Below, in pieces: positions 52,171-61,816 of a stretch of 64,000 nucleotides of DNA. How positions within the stretch are numbered: the stretch's first letter is position 1; each line of letters starts with the position of its first letter. Origin of the DNA: Peribacillus frigoritolerans (GTDB taxonomy: Bacteria > Bacillota > Bacilli > Bacillales > Bacillaceae); contig NZ_SMZY01000004.1 of the NCBI RefSeq assembly GCF_004358755.1, positions 62,001 to 126,000 on the forward strand, given 5' to 3'. Both the position numbers and the translations under genes were made by a program. The notes beneath the pieces are model-generated. The model worked only from the letters and a program-made list of their open reading frames with translations, searched no databases and had not been told where the DNA came from.

Positions 52171-53178
52171 TTAGACAACCACCTGTTCTTTGTAAGCTAT
52201 CAATCGATGATCCGGCAGGGTAATCTTCAAGGATTTTCCCTTCGAAAGATCCATGCGGTGCGCCATATGAGCCGATAAATCAACAAGCATCTTCTGATTG
52301 AACAGCTTCGATTCTTTTTCAGTAATTTTCACTTTCACCCGATAGACTGGACCTTTAAATTCAACTGCCTCAATGATTGCATTTGCTCCGTCATCATTTG
52401 TAACCTGTACATGCTCTGGGCGAATCGCCATCATTTGGTTTGTGTCTGAATTCAAGAAATTCATAGAGCCGATAAAGTTCGCTACAAATGGCTGATTCGG
52501 CTGATGGTACACTTCTTGTGGAGTACCTGCCTGCATGATTTGAGCATGATTCATGACGACAATCCGATCTGCCATTGTTAATGCTTCCTCCTGATCATGC
52601 GTAACCATAATCGTTGTAATCCCAATCTTTTCTTGAATGGCACGAATTTCATAGCGCAGTTTTTCACGCACTTTTGCATCAAGCGCTGATAATGGTTCAT
52701 CCAAAAGCAGGAAGTCCGGCTCAAGTGCTATTGCTCGTGCAAGAGAAACGCGCTGCTGCATACCTCCTGAGAGCTGAGCAGGGAATTTGTCTTTAACATG
52801 CAGAAGATCTACGAGATTCAAAGCCTCCAGTGCTTTCTCTTTCACCGCTTTTTTCGGATACTTGCGCGTTTTTAGTCCAAATTCAATATTTTGAAGAGCA
52901 GTTAGATTTGGAAATAACGCATAGGATTGAAACACGATTCCGAAGTTTCGCTTAGCTGGCGGCAATTCTGTCACATCTTTTCCATTCACATAAACACGGC
53001 CTGCATTTGGTTCTTCAAGCCCTGCAATGATGCGCAGCAGAGTTGTTTTTCCGCATCCGCTCGGACCGAGCAGACAAACAAATTCATTTTTCCTTATATT
53101 AAAAGATACATTGTTAAGAGCTGTAAACTGATTGAAGTTTTTACTTATTCCTTCAACCTTCAGATAGGAATTCGGCAT
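52171..53178 (-). CDS. phnT: 2-aminoethylphosphonate ABC transporter ATPase
   Basis: This 335-residue protein has Walker A GPSGCGKTTLLRI, the signature LSGGMQQRVSLARA and Walker B FLLLDEPLSALD, plus a C-terminal TOBE-type regulatory region (MAIRPEHVQVT). It is related to FbpC/PotA-type ATPases. It drives uptake of AEP with the permease that starts one base after its stop. Confidence 0.9.
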   Translation of the reverse strand: MPNSYLKVEGISKNFNQFTALNNVSFNIRKNEFVCLLGPSGCGKTTLLRIIAGLEEPNAGRVYVNGKDVTELPPAKRNFGIVFQSYALFPNLTALQNIEFGLKTRKYPKKAVKEKALEALNLVDLLHVKDKFPAQLSGGMQQRVSLARAIALEPDFLLLDEPLSALDAKVREKLRYEIRAIQEKIGITTIMVTHDQEEALTMADRIVVMNHAQIMQAGTPQEVYHQPNQPFVANFIGSMNFLNSDTNQMMAIRPEHVQVTNDDGANAIIEAVEFKGPVYRVKVKITEKESKLFNQKMLVDLSAHMAHRMDLSKGKSLKITLPDHRLIAYKEQVVV

Positions 53179-53241
53179 CTTTACCCCAGCCTTTCTAATG
53201 AATTTGGCGAAAAACTAAGTTCCCGCCCAATCCTCATTTTT

Positions 53242-54306
53242 TTACTCTTTAGGTTCTGCTTTTTCACCAAATTCTGCTTCCCACTTTTTAAGGATCATAT
53301 CGCGGTTTTCCGCAGCCCAATTCAGGTCATTGTCCTTGTACATTTTGTCTTGTACACCCTGAGGGAATGCTTCAGTCTTTTCAAACTTATTTTCCATTGT
53401 TGAAAATCCATTTGCATCGTAATATTTCTTCATGACATCTTCTGTAATGGCCCAATCTAAGAAAGCTTTTGCAGCTTCTTCATTTTTCTTCTCATTTTTA
53501 GCAATAAGACCATTTGCTTCAACATCCCAGCCCAAACCTTCTTCAGGGAGGATCACATCTACGGGAGCACCATCTTGTTTTTGAGTAACGCCGCTGTAAA
53601 CTAATGAAATTCCAATTGGATACTCGCCTGCTGCAGATAACTTAGCAGGCTTTGACCCTGAGTGGGTGTAAGTACCGATGTTTTCATGCAGCTTTTCCAT
53701 ATATTCATAGCCTTTTTCCTCGCCCATCATCTGCAGCCACGCATTGACTGTTAAATATCCTGTTCCTGATGATGCAGGGTGTGGCATAACGATTAACCCT
53801 TTGTACTCAGGCTTTATTAAATCTTCATACGTTTTTGGAATGGGCAGGTTTTTCTTTTCAAGCTCCACTTCGTTTACGACGATTCCGGTCATAAATGCTG
53901 TGTTTCCAACCCATTTTTCAGGCTGATTTGAATCTTTATATTCCGGAAGAATTTTATCTGAGCCCTTTGGAGTATAGCCTTCAAGCATTTCCTTTCCATC
54001 CAGCGCCAGCAGACTCGAGGCAGCAAGGCCCCAAACAACATCAGCTTCAGTATCTTTTCCTTCTGCTAAAAGCTTAGCGGTAATAACTCCGGTTGAATCC
54101 CGAACAATATTTAAATCGATATTCGGGTATTTCTCTTCAAATGATTTTAAGTATTCTGGAATCAGTTCTTCTTCAATAGCTGTGTATACCGTAAGTTTAC
54201 CTTCTGCCTCTTCCTTTCCATTTCCGTTAGAAGCATTCGATCCGCAAGCAGTTAACAAAGTGATTGACATAAGTAAAACGAAAAGCTTAATAATATGGTT
54301 TTTCAT
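53242..54306 (-). CDS. phnS: 2-aminoethylphosphonate-binding lipoprotein
   Basis: This 354-residue extracellular binding protein has a lipoprotein signal peptide with lipobox LLTACGS, so it is anchored at the outer face of the membrane. The fold is of the iron/AEP-binding class 2 type (AEELIPEYLKSFEEKYPNI to the VIMPHPASSGTGYL ligand region). It is the first gene of the phosphonate operon. Its promoter must lie in 54307-54440; I see only weak boxes there, with ATTGT direct repeats that might bind the DeoR-type regulator. Confidence 0.88.
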   Translation of the reverse strand: MKNHIIKLFVLLMSITLLTACGSNASNGNGKEEAEGKLTVYTAIEEELIPEYLKSFEEKYPNIDLNIVRDSTGVITAKLLAEGKDTEADVVWGLAASSLLALDGKEMLEGYTPKGSDKILPEYKDSNQPEKWVGNTAFMTGIVVNEVELEKKNLPIPKTYEDLIKPEYKGLIVMPHPASSGTGYLTVNAWLQMMGEEKGYEYMEKLHENIGTYTHSGSKPAKLSAAGEYPIGISLVYSGVTQKQDGAPVDVILPEEGLGWDVEANGLIAKNEKKNEEAAKAFLDWAITEDVMKKYYDANGFSTMENKFEKTEAFPQGVQDKMYKDNDLNWAAENRDMILKKWEAEFGEKAEPKE

Positions 54307-54443
54307 TGTTTTTTCTCCCCGTTTCGTGATTTACCTTACAAATACAATATAAAACCACAATGTTAAGCGCATATTAACGTGGAGTAAAGAATTTGTTTTG
54401 TGTGCTTTTTTGTTGTATTCCTTTGTATTTAAAATTAAAAAGA

Positions 54444-54469
54444 AACAGAGGGGACCATGCCCCTCTGTT
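54444..54469 (-). terminator. Terminator after the remnant gene at 54488
   Basis: AACAGAGGGG and CCCCTCTGTT pair perfectly with a six-base loop. T runs lie on both sides, on the appropriate strands. Confidence 0.75.
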
Positions 54470-54487
54470 CTTTTTAAGCAGCCTTCT

Positions 54488-54670
54488 TTATAAATTTTTT
54501 TCGTAATAAATCGATAATCCGATGATTAAAGGCGTAATCACAATTGTCGGCAGGAACCACAAGAGGATACTAACTGATTCTATTGCAAGCAGCCTTGGAG
54601 CTCCAAATACCATAAAAGCCGTGAACGTCGAAATGCAGCAGGCAAGCATACCCGCAGCCTTTATTTCAAT
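54488..54670 (-). pseudogene. C-terminal remnant of a small membrane protein gene
   Basis: Between the phosphonate operon and the EamA gene the minus strand keeps a frame directly after and in phase with the EamA stop: IEIKAAGMLACCISTFTAF and so on to LSIYYEKNL. It encodes two hydrophobic helices and resembles the end of DUF2306-type membrane proteins. It has no ribosome binding site at the internal ATG (54647-54649), but has a perfect terminator 19 bases beyond. This suggests the 3' end of a former gene whose front was lost when the EamA gene was placed here. Confidence 0.4.
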
Positions 54671-55636
54671 TTAAAGTTTAAGAGGTTTGTCTCTTTTTTT
54701 TCCAAGATTACTTAAAAACTCTTTGCTCATGCCGTCTCCCGCTACTAAGGCATTCCGTTTATTCGACTGTATCGCCATAGCAACCCCTGTAATGATCAGC
54801 AACGATCCAATAAATTGGATGGAACTTACCGTTTCTTTTAAAATCAGATAACCTGCTATCATTGCAATAAATGGCTCCATATTTAATAGCAGTGATGCAT
54901 TGGTAGAACCGACCCTGGAAATACAATGATTCCAAATAAGCGGACAGATTCCATGCATGATAATGCCGGTCACTATGAGCAATAACCACATACCTGCCGG
55001 TGCAGTTCTCGTTAGGCTGACGTCCGAGAATGGAAGGGCAACTGTCATGAATACCATGCCAAAAAAGCTAGAGTAAAAGGTTATGATTCCAGAAGAGAAA
55101 CTGTTTGCGTATCTTTCAACCATAACCATAAAAACAGAAAAAGATAACATAGTAAGAAAGATGTATCCCTCTCCTGCACCAATTTCAATAGAATTTTTTT
55201 TCATGATAACCAGAGTCACACCTGCAAAACTAAGCATACTCCAAGCCCAAAAGAAGATATTCTTTGCTTCCTTAAATAATAAATAGTTAATAAACGCGGT
55301 GAAAATGGGTGCAGTCGCTAAGATAAGTGCCGCTGTAACAGGATCTGCTTTGGTTAAACTTGCATAGAAACTCCAATGATTTAATGTAACACCAATGAAT
55401 CCGATCATCATAAGAAATATGACAGCCCTTTTATGTGGCTGATGAGATGCAACACCTTTAAACAAAATGATAAATAAAAAGAGATTGATGAAAAGGAGCC
55501 GTATGAATGCAATTTCCATTGGACGGAAATAGTTTACCAGGATTGCTCCAAAGATAAAGTTACTGCCCCAGCAAATGACACAAAAAAGAAGGCCCATATA
55601 GATGAACATGGGCTTTCTCATCAGAATATGCTTCAT
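54671..55636 (-). CDS. EamA/DMT-family transporter
   Basis: This 321-residue protein has ten helices in two EamA repeats. Family-like sequences are WGSNFIFGAILVNYFRPMEI near residue 24 and LLLNMEPFIAMIAGYLILKE near 250. It is probably an exporter of a small metabolite. Its start overlaps the amidohydrolase stop by four bases (ATGA), so it is expressed with the two amidohydrolases. It may remove a product or toxic intermediate of their reaction; that is inference. Confidence 0.83.
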   Translation of the reverse strand: MKHILMRKPMFIYMGLLFCVICWGSNFIFGAILVNYFRPMEIAFIRLLFINLFLFIILFKGVASHQPHKRAVIFLMMIGFIGVTLNHWSFYASLTKADPVTAALILATAPIFTAFINYLLFKEAKNIFFWAWSMLSFAGVTLVIMKKNSIEIGAGEGYIFLTMLSFSVFMVMVERYANSFSSGIITFYSSFFGMVFMTVALPFSDVSLTRTAPAGMWLLLIVTGIIMHGICPLIWNHCISRVGSTNASLLLNMEPFIAMIAGYLILKETVSSIQFIGSLLIITGVAMAIQSNKRNALVAGDGMSKEFLSNLGKKRDKPLKL

Positions 55637-56874
55637 ACTGTATACTCTAATTTACTTAACGTGCCGTATACAATTTCCCCATTTATCATGATGGCTTTCC
55701 TATCTGGACGTCTTGCAACTGCTTCTGCTGAGGAAGCAGCCTCTATGAAAATGAAATTTGCTTTATCTTCAGCTTTCGGCCACAGATATTCTCCTTTATT
55801 TGTTAACGCTGTTACGCCTCCCGTTGCCCACTTTAACGTGCTCCGAAGCGACACCTCATCAATTCTGCGGCTAATTTGTGCATATTTTTGAACCTTCTCG
55901 AGCACATCTCCATTCCCATGAGGACTCCATGAATCATAAAAACCATCACAGCCAAAGTGGACATCTACGCCATGAGCATCTAAAAGCTCGATTGGCGGTA
56001 AAGATTTTGTAAGAGGAATGGTTGACATAATTGAGACACCATTTTCCCTTAAGCGTTCTGCAAGTGCTCTTTGCTGAGCTTCAGGAACCTCTCCGATACA
56101 GAAAGCATGGCTAATAGCAGAGCGGTTCTGCCAATTCGCTTCTTCAACGTAATCCATCCACTTATCAATTGTATAGGTTCCTACGTTTCTTCCATCGTGT
56201 AAATGAATATCAACGTCTGCGTTAAACTCTGAAGCAATTTCCATTGTTTCGTATAAGGATTTCTCAATCGAGCGGTCGATTCCAGCAGGGTCCAGTCCTC
56301 CGACCATTGTAGCTCCATTTCTCATCGCTTTTCTCATTAACTGCGGAACATCATCTCTTAATAATCCATGCTGCGGAAAAGCAATGACATCAGCGGTAAT
56401 CACACCTTTGAACTCTTCTAGTGCTTCAAGAACACCTTCTAAATTTTTCAGACCAATATAGGGATCGATGTTAACATGCGTTCTGATGTGGGTTGAGCCT
56501 TTGGATAAGATCATTTCAATCATGCTCATTGCCCGTTGCTTTGCTGTTGGTGCAAGTTCTTTTAGTTCCTGCGCTTCAAAATGGAGCCGTTCATTTAGAT
56601 TCTTTACTGGCCTGCAAGCCTTCCAATCCAAAGATAGATAGGTTTTGTCCAAATGATTATGCATTTCCTTGAAGGTTGGAATCGCAAGTAATCCGTTTGC
56701 ATCAATCACTTCTGCCTGTTCTGAGATACTTTCGGTATGGTGCAGCCGCTCCATAATTTTTCCCTCTTTAATTCCAATATGGAATAGATCTGTTTTCGTT
56801 TCAATAAGTCCATCTTCGTTAAGCTGATTTCCCACCTCTAATTTAACGTTCTTCAGCCATTTCAAGTTCATCAT
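55633..56874 (-). CDS. Cytosine-deaminase-like amidohydrolase, paralogue 1
   Basis: This 413-residue enzyme has a TIM-barrel metal site typical of COG0402: His72 and His74 in KEMHNHLDKTYL, a histidine in DVDIHLHDGRN, SHAFC and the aspartate in FGCDGFYDSWSPHG. THIRTHVNIDP and VIAFPQHGLL align with CodA (there PQEGIL). At the position of CodA Glu217 this protein has Asp (HLHD). It is likely to remove ammonia from, or hydrolyse, a ring or guanidine-type compound. It overlaps its paralogue by 32 bases. Confidence 0.8.
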   Translation of the reverse strand: MMNLKWLKNVKLEVGNQLNEDGLIETKTDLFHIGIKEGKIMERLHHTESISEQAEVIDANGLLAIPTFKEMHNHLDKTYLSLDWKACRPVKNLNERLHFEAQELKELAPTAKQRAMSMIEMILSKGSTHIRTHVNIDPYIGLKNLEGVLEALEEFKGVITADVIAFPQHGLLRDDVPQLMRKAMRNGATMVGGLDPAGIDRSIEKSLYETMEIASEFNADVDIHLHDGRNVGTYTIDKWMDYVEEANWQNRSAISHAFCIGEVPEAQQRALAERLRENGVSIMSTIPLTKSLPPIELLDAHGVDVHFGCDGFYDSWSPHGNGDVLEKVQKYAQISRRIDEVSLRSTLKWATGGVTALTNKGEYLWPKAEDKANFIFIEAASSAEAVARRPDRKAIMINGEIVYGTLSKLEYTV

Positions 56875-58102
56875 TCCTTTCTAAGCAAGATTGATCTGCT
56901 TGATTCCCATTCTTATAGACAGAAACAATTCGTGCTCTTCTTGCAACAGCTTCAGCTGAACAGCTTGCATCCACTAAAATAAAGTCTGCCTGGTCCCCAA
57001 CTTTCGGCCACACTTGTTCACCTGCATCATTAAGAGGAGTGATACCGCCTGAGGCATATTTCCAAGATCTATTTAATGAAAATTCATCAATACAACGGAA
57101 ACGTTCCGCTAAAACACTTAATTTTTCCACTGTATCCCCAGTTCCAAATGGAGACCAATGATCTGTAAGACTGTCGTGGCCAACAGATACTTTTAATCCA
57201 TGTTTATCTAATGCAGGAATTGGAATAGTATGACGATTTATCGGAACAGTAGTTGTAATATCAATTTCTTGTTCTTTTAAAACATTCATAATATCTACGA
57301 GCGGCTGACCTTCTAGATCACCCAGTGCAATGGCATGACTGATTGTCACTTTCCCCTTCATTTTGGCTTCTTTCGTAAATTCAGCAAGACGTTCAAAAGT
57401 AAAGGCTCCTAATGAATTAGGTTCATGGAGATGAATATCTATACCTGCATTGTGTTCTGCCGCAATATCAAATGTTGTCCACAAAGATTTTTCAATATTT
57501 CGGTCGATTGTCGCTGGATCCACTCCGCCTACATGTGTTGCTCCATTTTTCATTGCATCTCTGATTAATTGGACAGAGCCGCTTCTCAATAACCCGTGCT
57601 GAGGGAAGGCAACAATTTCATAGGTTATGAAATTTTTATATTTTTCTAGCGCATTTATTGTTATTTCAAGATTTTTCAGGCCAGATGTCGGTTCAACATT
57701 ACAGTGTGTTCTGATATGTGTATGGCCATTTTGCAGCAGCAGCTCAATCATTTTCTCTGCGCGTTCTTGAGCAAATGGGAATTGTTTTGGCAGCAAGTCC
57801 TTTTCTTCCTCAATTCTGGTAAAGATTCCATTTGTAATTGGACGACACGCTTTCCATGGACCACTAAAGTACGTTTTATCAATATGTATGTGCATTTCAC
57901 GAAAGGATGGCAGCATGAGCTTTCCTTTTGCATCAACAACAGGTAAAGAATTTTTCATCTCGTTTTCATCTGCTGTCATGGACGTTAGCTTTCCATTTTC
58001 TATTTTCAAATGAAACTCTTGCGCAACGGTCCCGGTAACTGTGCCATTTTCCTTTTTAAAACCCGTTTCAAGCCTTACATTTTTCAGCCAAAATGTATTC
58101 AC
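56843..58102 (-). CDS. Cytosine-deaminase-like amidohydrolase, paralogue 2
   Basis: About 419 residues. It aligns with paralogue 1 throughout: REMHIHIDKTYF, HTHIRTHCNVEP, EIVAFPQHGLLR, GIDIHLHEPNSLG and VGHDSLTDHWSPFG. At the position where paralogue 1 has Asp, this one has Glu (HLHE), as in CodA. The GTG at 58100-58102 follows GGGGGGAA. The 25 codons further upstream contain that site and do not align with the paralogue, so they are not used. Two similar enzymes in one operon suggest successive steps or two substrates. Confidence 0.8.
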   Translation of the reverse strand: MNTFWLKNVRLETGFKKENGTVTGTVAQEFHLKIENGKLTSMTADENEMKNSLPVVDAKGKLMLPSFREMHIHIDKTYFSGPWKACRPITNGIFTRIEEEKDLLPKQFPFAQERAEKMIELLLQNGHTHIRTHCNVEPTSGLKNLEITINALEKYKNFITYEIVAFPQHGLLRSGSVQLIRDAMKNGATHVGGVDPATIDRNIEKSLWTTFDIAAEHNAGIDIHLHEPNSLGAFTFERLAEFTKEAKMKGKVTISHAIALGDLEGQPLVDIMNVLKEQEIDITTTVPINRHTIPIPALDKHGLKVSVGHDSLTDHWSPFGTGDTVEKLSVLAERFRCIDEFSLNRSWKYASGGITPLNDAGEQVWPKVGDQADFILVDASCSAEAVARRARIVSVYKNGNQADQSCLERNDELEMAEER

Positions 58103-58186
58103 TGTAAAGTTCCCCCCATATTGATTTTTACAATTAACCAAGGATGGTGACCCGGAGCGTTTTTTTGCCTGAGCCACCTATTCCTC

Positions 58187-59770
58187 TTACTCTAGTGTAA
58201 CGTCATTTACCATTAAATAGTTGACAGCATTAAGCCAGAAGTCATTTACTTCATTGTTATATATGGCCATGTGCTCGTAGTTTCTTATTGGAATGTACAC
58301 AGCGTCGTCCATTTCGATGGACATCGCTTCCTCATACAGCTTTTTTCTCACTTCTGGATCTGTTTCTTTTCTCGCTTGTTCAATTAATTGATCGACTTTT
58401 TTGTTCGTATAGTAGAAATGATTTCCCGGAGAACCATGAGAGTCGGAGTGGAACAAGTTATACTGATTATAATCTCCATCTCCTGTGGCATTTCCCCACC
58501 CTCCAATAAACATATCTTGTTCACCTTTATCCACCGCTTCAATATAGGCTCCATACTCTAATACTTGAATATTTACTTTAACGCCAATCCCTTTTAACTG
58601 TGACTGAATGACCTCTGCCATGTTAATTCTCTCTTTACGGTCACTGGTTATTAACGTTAACTCCAATCCGTCATTGAAGCCGGCTTCTTTCAGCAAATCT
58701 TTTGCTTTATTTGGATTATACTCGTATGGCTTTATTTCTTTGCTGTATCCGAACACTTTTGGGCTCATTGCCGCATTGGCCAGTGTTCCTGCTCCGTTGT
58801 AAACCCCTTTTATTATCGCTTCTCTTTCTATGGCAGAAGAAATCGCTTGGCGTACCTTCACATTATCAAAAGGAGCTTTTTGTGTATTAAATCCAATGTA
58901 TTCAACGGCCAGTCCTTCTGTCCGATAGAGGTTAAGAGTGTCTGAGTTATTAATTCTATCAATTTCCGTTACAGGCACCTGATCATTGATATGCGCTTCT
59001 CCTGTTTCAACCATCGCAATACGAGTAGAATCCTCTGGAACAACTTCAAATTCAATTCCATTAATAATAGGTTTCTCTCCCCAGTATTTATCATTTTTTA
59101 CAAGGGTAATGGACTCGCCTGATTTCCAGGATTCAAATTTAAAAGGTCCAGTTCCAACTGGTTTTTTCGATAAGGTATCTGAACTTTCTTCAATTGCTTT
59201 GGGACTTATAATACTCCCTTCATTACTGGCTAAAATCGAAAGGAGAGGGGCATATGGAGTACTAAGCTTGATTTGAACCTTGTACTCATCAAGAACGTTC
59301 ACTTTCTTAATCATGCCGAGCTTATCCTTTTGAGGGGAGCCTGTCTTTGGATCTATCAAACGATCCAAGGTTTTCTTTACAGCATCTGCATTAAACTTGG
59401 AGGTGTCGTGGAAAGTAATCCCTTCATTTAAAGTGAATTCCCATGTAATATCATCAGTCTGTTCCCAGCTTTTAGCCAATCCAGGAACAATTTTCATGTC
59501 CTTATCAAATGTGACCAATGTTTCATAAACCTTTTGATATAAAACATTTGCCGAGGGAATATCCGTAATAAAATGAGGATCCAGATTCGTGGCATCAGAT
59601 AATCGAACGACCTTTAGAACCCCCCCTCTCTTCTTTCCGCTTTCATCACTTGATGCTGTTTCATTACTAGTATTGCCTGTAGAACATGCTTGCACCAAAA
59701 GCATCGACATGATGATGAATAGAACCATAAGACCTTTCATACTCTTCTTAAGTTTTCTTGAATTCCTCAT
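58187..59770 (-). CDS. ABC transporter substrate-binding lipoprotein, family 5
   Basis: This 527-residue protein has a lipoprotein signal peptide with lipobox LLVQACST. The mature protein is of the peptide/nickel type (SBP_bac_5): LDPHFITDIPSANVLYQKVY near residue 63 and KPVGTGPFKFESW. Such proteins bind peptides but also opines, nickel complexes and other small compounds. It is the first gene of the minus-strand arm and divergent from the matching permease and ATPase genes, so it should feed the same importer. Confidence 0.88.
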   Translation of the reverse strand: MRNSRKLKKSMKGLMVLFIIMSMLLVQACSTGNTSNETASSDESGKKRGGVLKVVRLSDATNLDPHFITDIPSANVLYQKVYETLVTFDKDMKIVPGLAKSWEQTDDITWEFTLNEGITFHDTSKFNADAVKKTLDRLIDPKTGSPQKDKLGMIKKVNVLDEYKVQIKLSTPYAPLLSILASNEGSIISPKAIEESSDTLSKKPVGTGPFKFESWKSGESITLVKNDKYWGEKPIINGIEFEVVPEDSTRIAMVETGEAHINDQVPVTEIDRINNSDTLNLYRTEGLAVEYIGFNTQKAPFDNVKVRQAISSAIEREAIIKGVYNGAGTLANAAMSPKVFGYSKEIKPYEYNPNKAKDLLKEAGFNDGLELTLITSDRKERINMAEVIQSQLKGIGVKVNIQVLEYGAYIEAVDKGEQDMFIGGWGNATGDGDYNQYNLFHSDSHGSPGNHFYYTNKKVDQLIEQARKETDPEVRKKLYEEAMSIEMDDAVYIPIRNYEHMAIYNNEVNDFWLNAVNYLMVNDVTLE

Positions 59771-59872
59771 TTTTCCCCTTCTTCCTTTTTTATGTTTGCA
59801 AGGCTTAATTGCATTATAAAAAAGAAATCACAGAATTTTTTGCAATATCTTTACTTGTTTTTTTACTATTTT

Positions 59873-59892
59873 GACAATTCTAAAAGATTGTC
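59873..59892. promoter_or_regulatory. Inverted repeat between the divergent arms of the importer
   Basis: GACAAT (59873-59878) and ATTGTC (59887-59892) flank eight bases, in the 185-base divergent region. TTGACA overlaps the left arm and may be a -35 box for the rightward genes. It is a candidate operator; no regulator gene lies in the island. Confidence 0.35.
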
Positions 59893-59955
59893 TATTTTTT
59901 TCTTTCTGCTTCCACTATCTTTAGGTTATACAAAAAATTTTTATGAGGGGGACAC

Positions 59956-60864
59956 ATGATGACGACAGAACTAAAGGCTGAAGAGGTACAAAGAAGCTTT
60001 TCTGAACCTGGCCCAACACTGTTCATCGGAAGATTACGACAATTTTGGGAAATCTTTTCCAAGAACAAAGCAGCCGTAGTCGGCGGGGCGATTATACTTT
60101 TTTATATTTTAATTGCCCTTTTTGCTCCACTCCTTGCTGCACATGATCCATTTGAAATTCAATTAGACAAAAAGCTTCAGCAGCCAAGCTTTGATCATTG
60201 GATGGGGACAGATGATAAGGGAAGGGATATTATGGCAAGAATCCTCTATGGTTCAAGATTATCCATGGGAATCGGATTTGCTGCAGTTTCATTTGGGGCA
60301 TTTTTCGGAATTATCATGGGACTTGCAGCAGGATATTATGGCGGCTGGGTTGATACAATGATCAGCAGGATTTTAGATGTTATGCTCGCTTTCCCTGGGA
60401 TTCTATTAGCACTTGCCATTATCAGTGCGCTAGGACCAAGTCTAGTAAATGTCATGATTGCTGTTGGAATATTTTCAGTTCCTTTATTCGCAAGGGTAGT
60501 GAGAGGCTCTACTCTTGAAACAAAAAAACTTGAATATATCGACGCCATTCGTTCATTGGGAGCAAATGATGGGACAATAATTTTCAAGCATATTCTGCCG
60601 AATATCCTATCACCTATCATCATTCAAGGAACATTGCGCTTAGCAACAGCTATTCTATCAGCCGCAGGTCTTTCTTTCTTAGGCTTGGGAGCTCAGCCCC
60701 CTTCACCAGAATGGGGAACGATGCTATCCAGCGGTAGAGATTTTCTGTTCAGTGCTCCATATATCGCATTATTCCCAGGGCTCGCCATTTCCGTTCTTGT
60801 TCTCGGGTTTAACTTATTTGGAGACGGATTGCGCGATGCCTTGGATCCGCGGCTAAAATCATAA
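59956..60864 (+). CDS. Peptide/nickel-type ABC permease (DppC-like)
   Basis: This 302-residue protein has six helices, with LFAPLLAAHDPFEIQLDKK and MGTDDKGRDIMARILYGSR near the start (the OppC/DppC N-terminal region). The coupling loop is in YIDAIRSLGANDGTIIFKHI. It starts at ATG 59956, after GAGGGGG. The next permease begins 20 bases later with a GGAGGAG site. Confidence 0.88.
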   Translation: MMTTELKAEEVQRSFSEPGPTLFIGRLRQFWEIFSKNKAAVVGGAIILFYILIALFAPLLAAHDPFEIQLDKKLQQPSFDHWMGTDDKGRDIMARILYGSRLSMGIGFAAVSFGAFFGIIMGLAAGYYGGWVDTMISRILDVMLAFPGILLALAIISALGPSLVNVMIAVGIFSVPLFARVVRGSTLETKKLEYIDAIRSLGANDGTIIFKHILPNILSPIIIQGTLRLATAILSAAGLSFLGLGAQPPSPEWGTMLSSGRDFLFSAPYIALFPGLAISVLVLGFNLFGDGLRDALDPRLKS

Positions 60865-60883
60865 TGAACCGGAGGAGAAAATT

Positions 60884-61804
60884 GTGATATTTTATATTTT
60901 TCGAAGATTACTGGAAATAATCCCAGTCATATTTGGAGTAACACTCGTTGTTTTTCTAATTATGCAGATGGTGCCAGGGGATCCAGCAGTATTACTTGCA
61001 GGTGAAGGAGCATCAAAAGAAACAATCAATCAAATACGAGAAGAATTAGGTCTAAATGGACCTCTGTACATGCAATATGGCGACTATATCCTCAATGTCT
61101 TTCAAGGTGACTTGGGAACATCATTAAAAAGTCAGCAGCCTGTCCTTCAAGAGGTCCTTGCAAGACTGCCTATTACAATTGAATTAGCGTTCTACAGCAT
61201 ATTGATTACCATTGTCCTTGGAATGGCAGCAGGTATTATCTCGGCAGTAAGACCATACTCTCCTACTGATATTACTGTCATGGTTGTAGCTTTATTAGGG
61301 ATTTCTCTCCCAAGCTTCTGGCTTGGAATGCTCTTAATGTATGTTTTCTCCGTTAAACTTCACCTATTGCCTGTTGCAGGATGGGACAGTATTCTACACA
61401 TTATATTACCTGCTTTTACCCTTGGGTTAGGCGGCGCTGCAATCGTAGCCAGAATGACCCGCTCGAGCATGCTCGAAGTTGTGCGGAAGGATTATATTCG
61501 TACGGCACAAGCGAAAGGGCTAAAAGGATATGTCATTATTTATAAACATGCACTTCGAAATGCTCTTATACCAGTTATTACTGTAGTAGGGCTTCAATTT
61601 GGCGCTTTACTCGGCGGAACGGTTTTGATCGAATCCGTTTTTGCCATAAACGGTCTCGGGCGTATGATCGTAGATTCCATACGCATGAGGGATTTGCCAA
61701 TGGTACAAGGCGGCGTACTTATTGCCTCCCTCGTCTTCGTTTTTGTTAACTTATTTGTTGATATTTTATATCGATTCTTTAATAAACGAATCGAGTTAAA
61801 TTAG
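60884..61804 (+). CDS. Peptide/nickel-type ABC permease (DppB-like)
   Basis: This 306-residue protein has the DppB N-terminus IFRRLLEIIPVIFGVTLVVF, MVPGDPAVLL and the coupling loop YIRTAQAKGLKGYVIIYKHA. It has six helices. The start is GTG at 60884, nine to ten bases after GGAGG; no in-frame ATG is near. In typical dpp operons B precedes C; here C comes first. Confidence 0.88.
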   Translation: MIFYIFRRLLEIIPVIFGVTLVVFLIMQMVPGDPAVLLAGEGASKETINQIREELGLNGPLYMQYGDYILNVFQGDLGTSLKSQQPVLQEVLARLPITIELAFYSILITIVLGMAAGIISAVRPYSPTDITVMVVALLGISLPSFWLGMLLMYVFSVKLHLLPVAGWDSILHIILPAFTLGLGGAAIVARMTRSSMLEVVRKDYIRTAQAKGLKGYVIIYKHALRNALIPVITVVGLQFGALLGGTVLIESVFAINGLGRMIVDSIRMRDLPMVQGGVLIASLVFVFVNLFVDILYRFFNKRIELN

Positions 61805-61816
61805 GAGTGATCAGGT

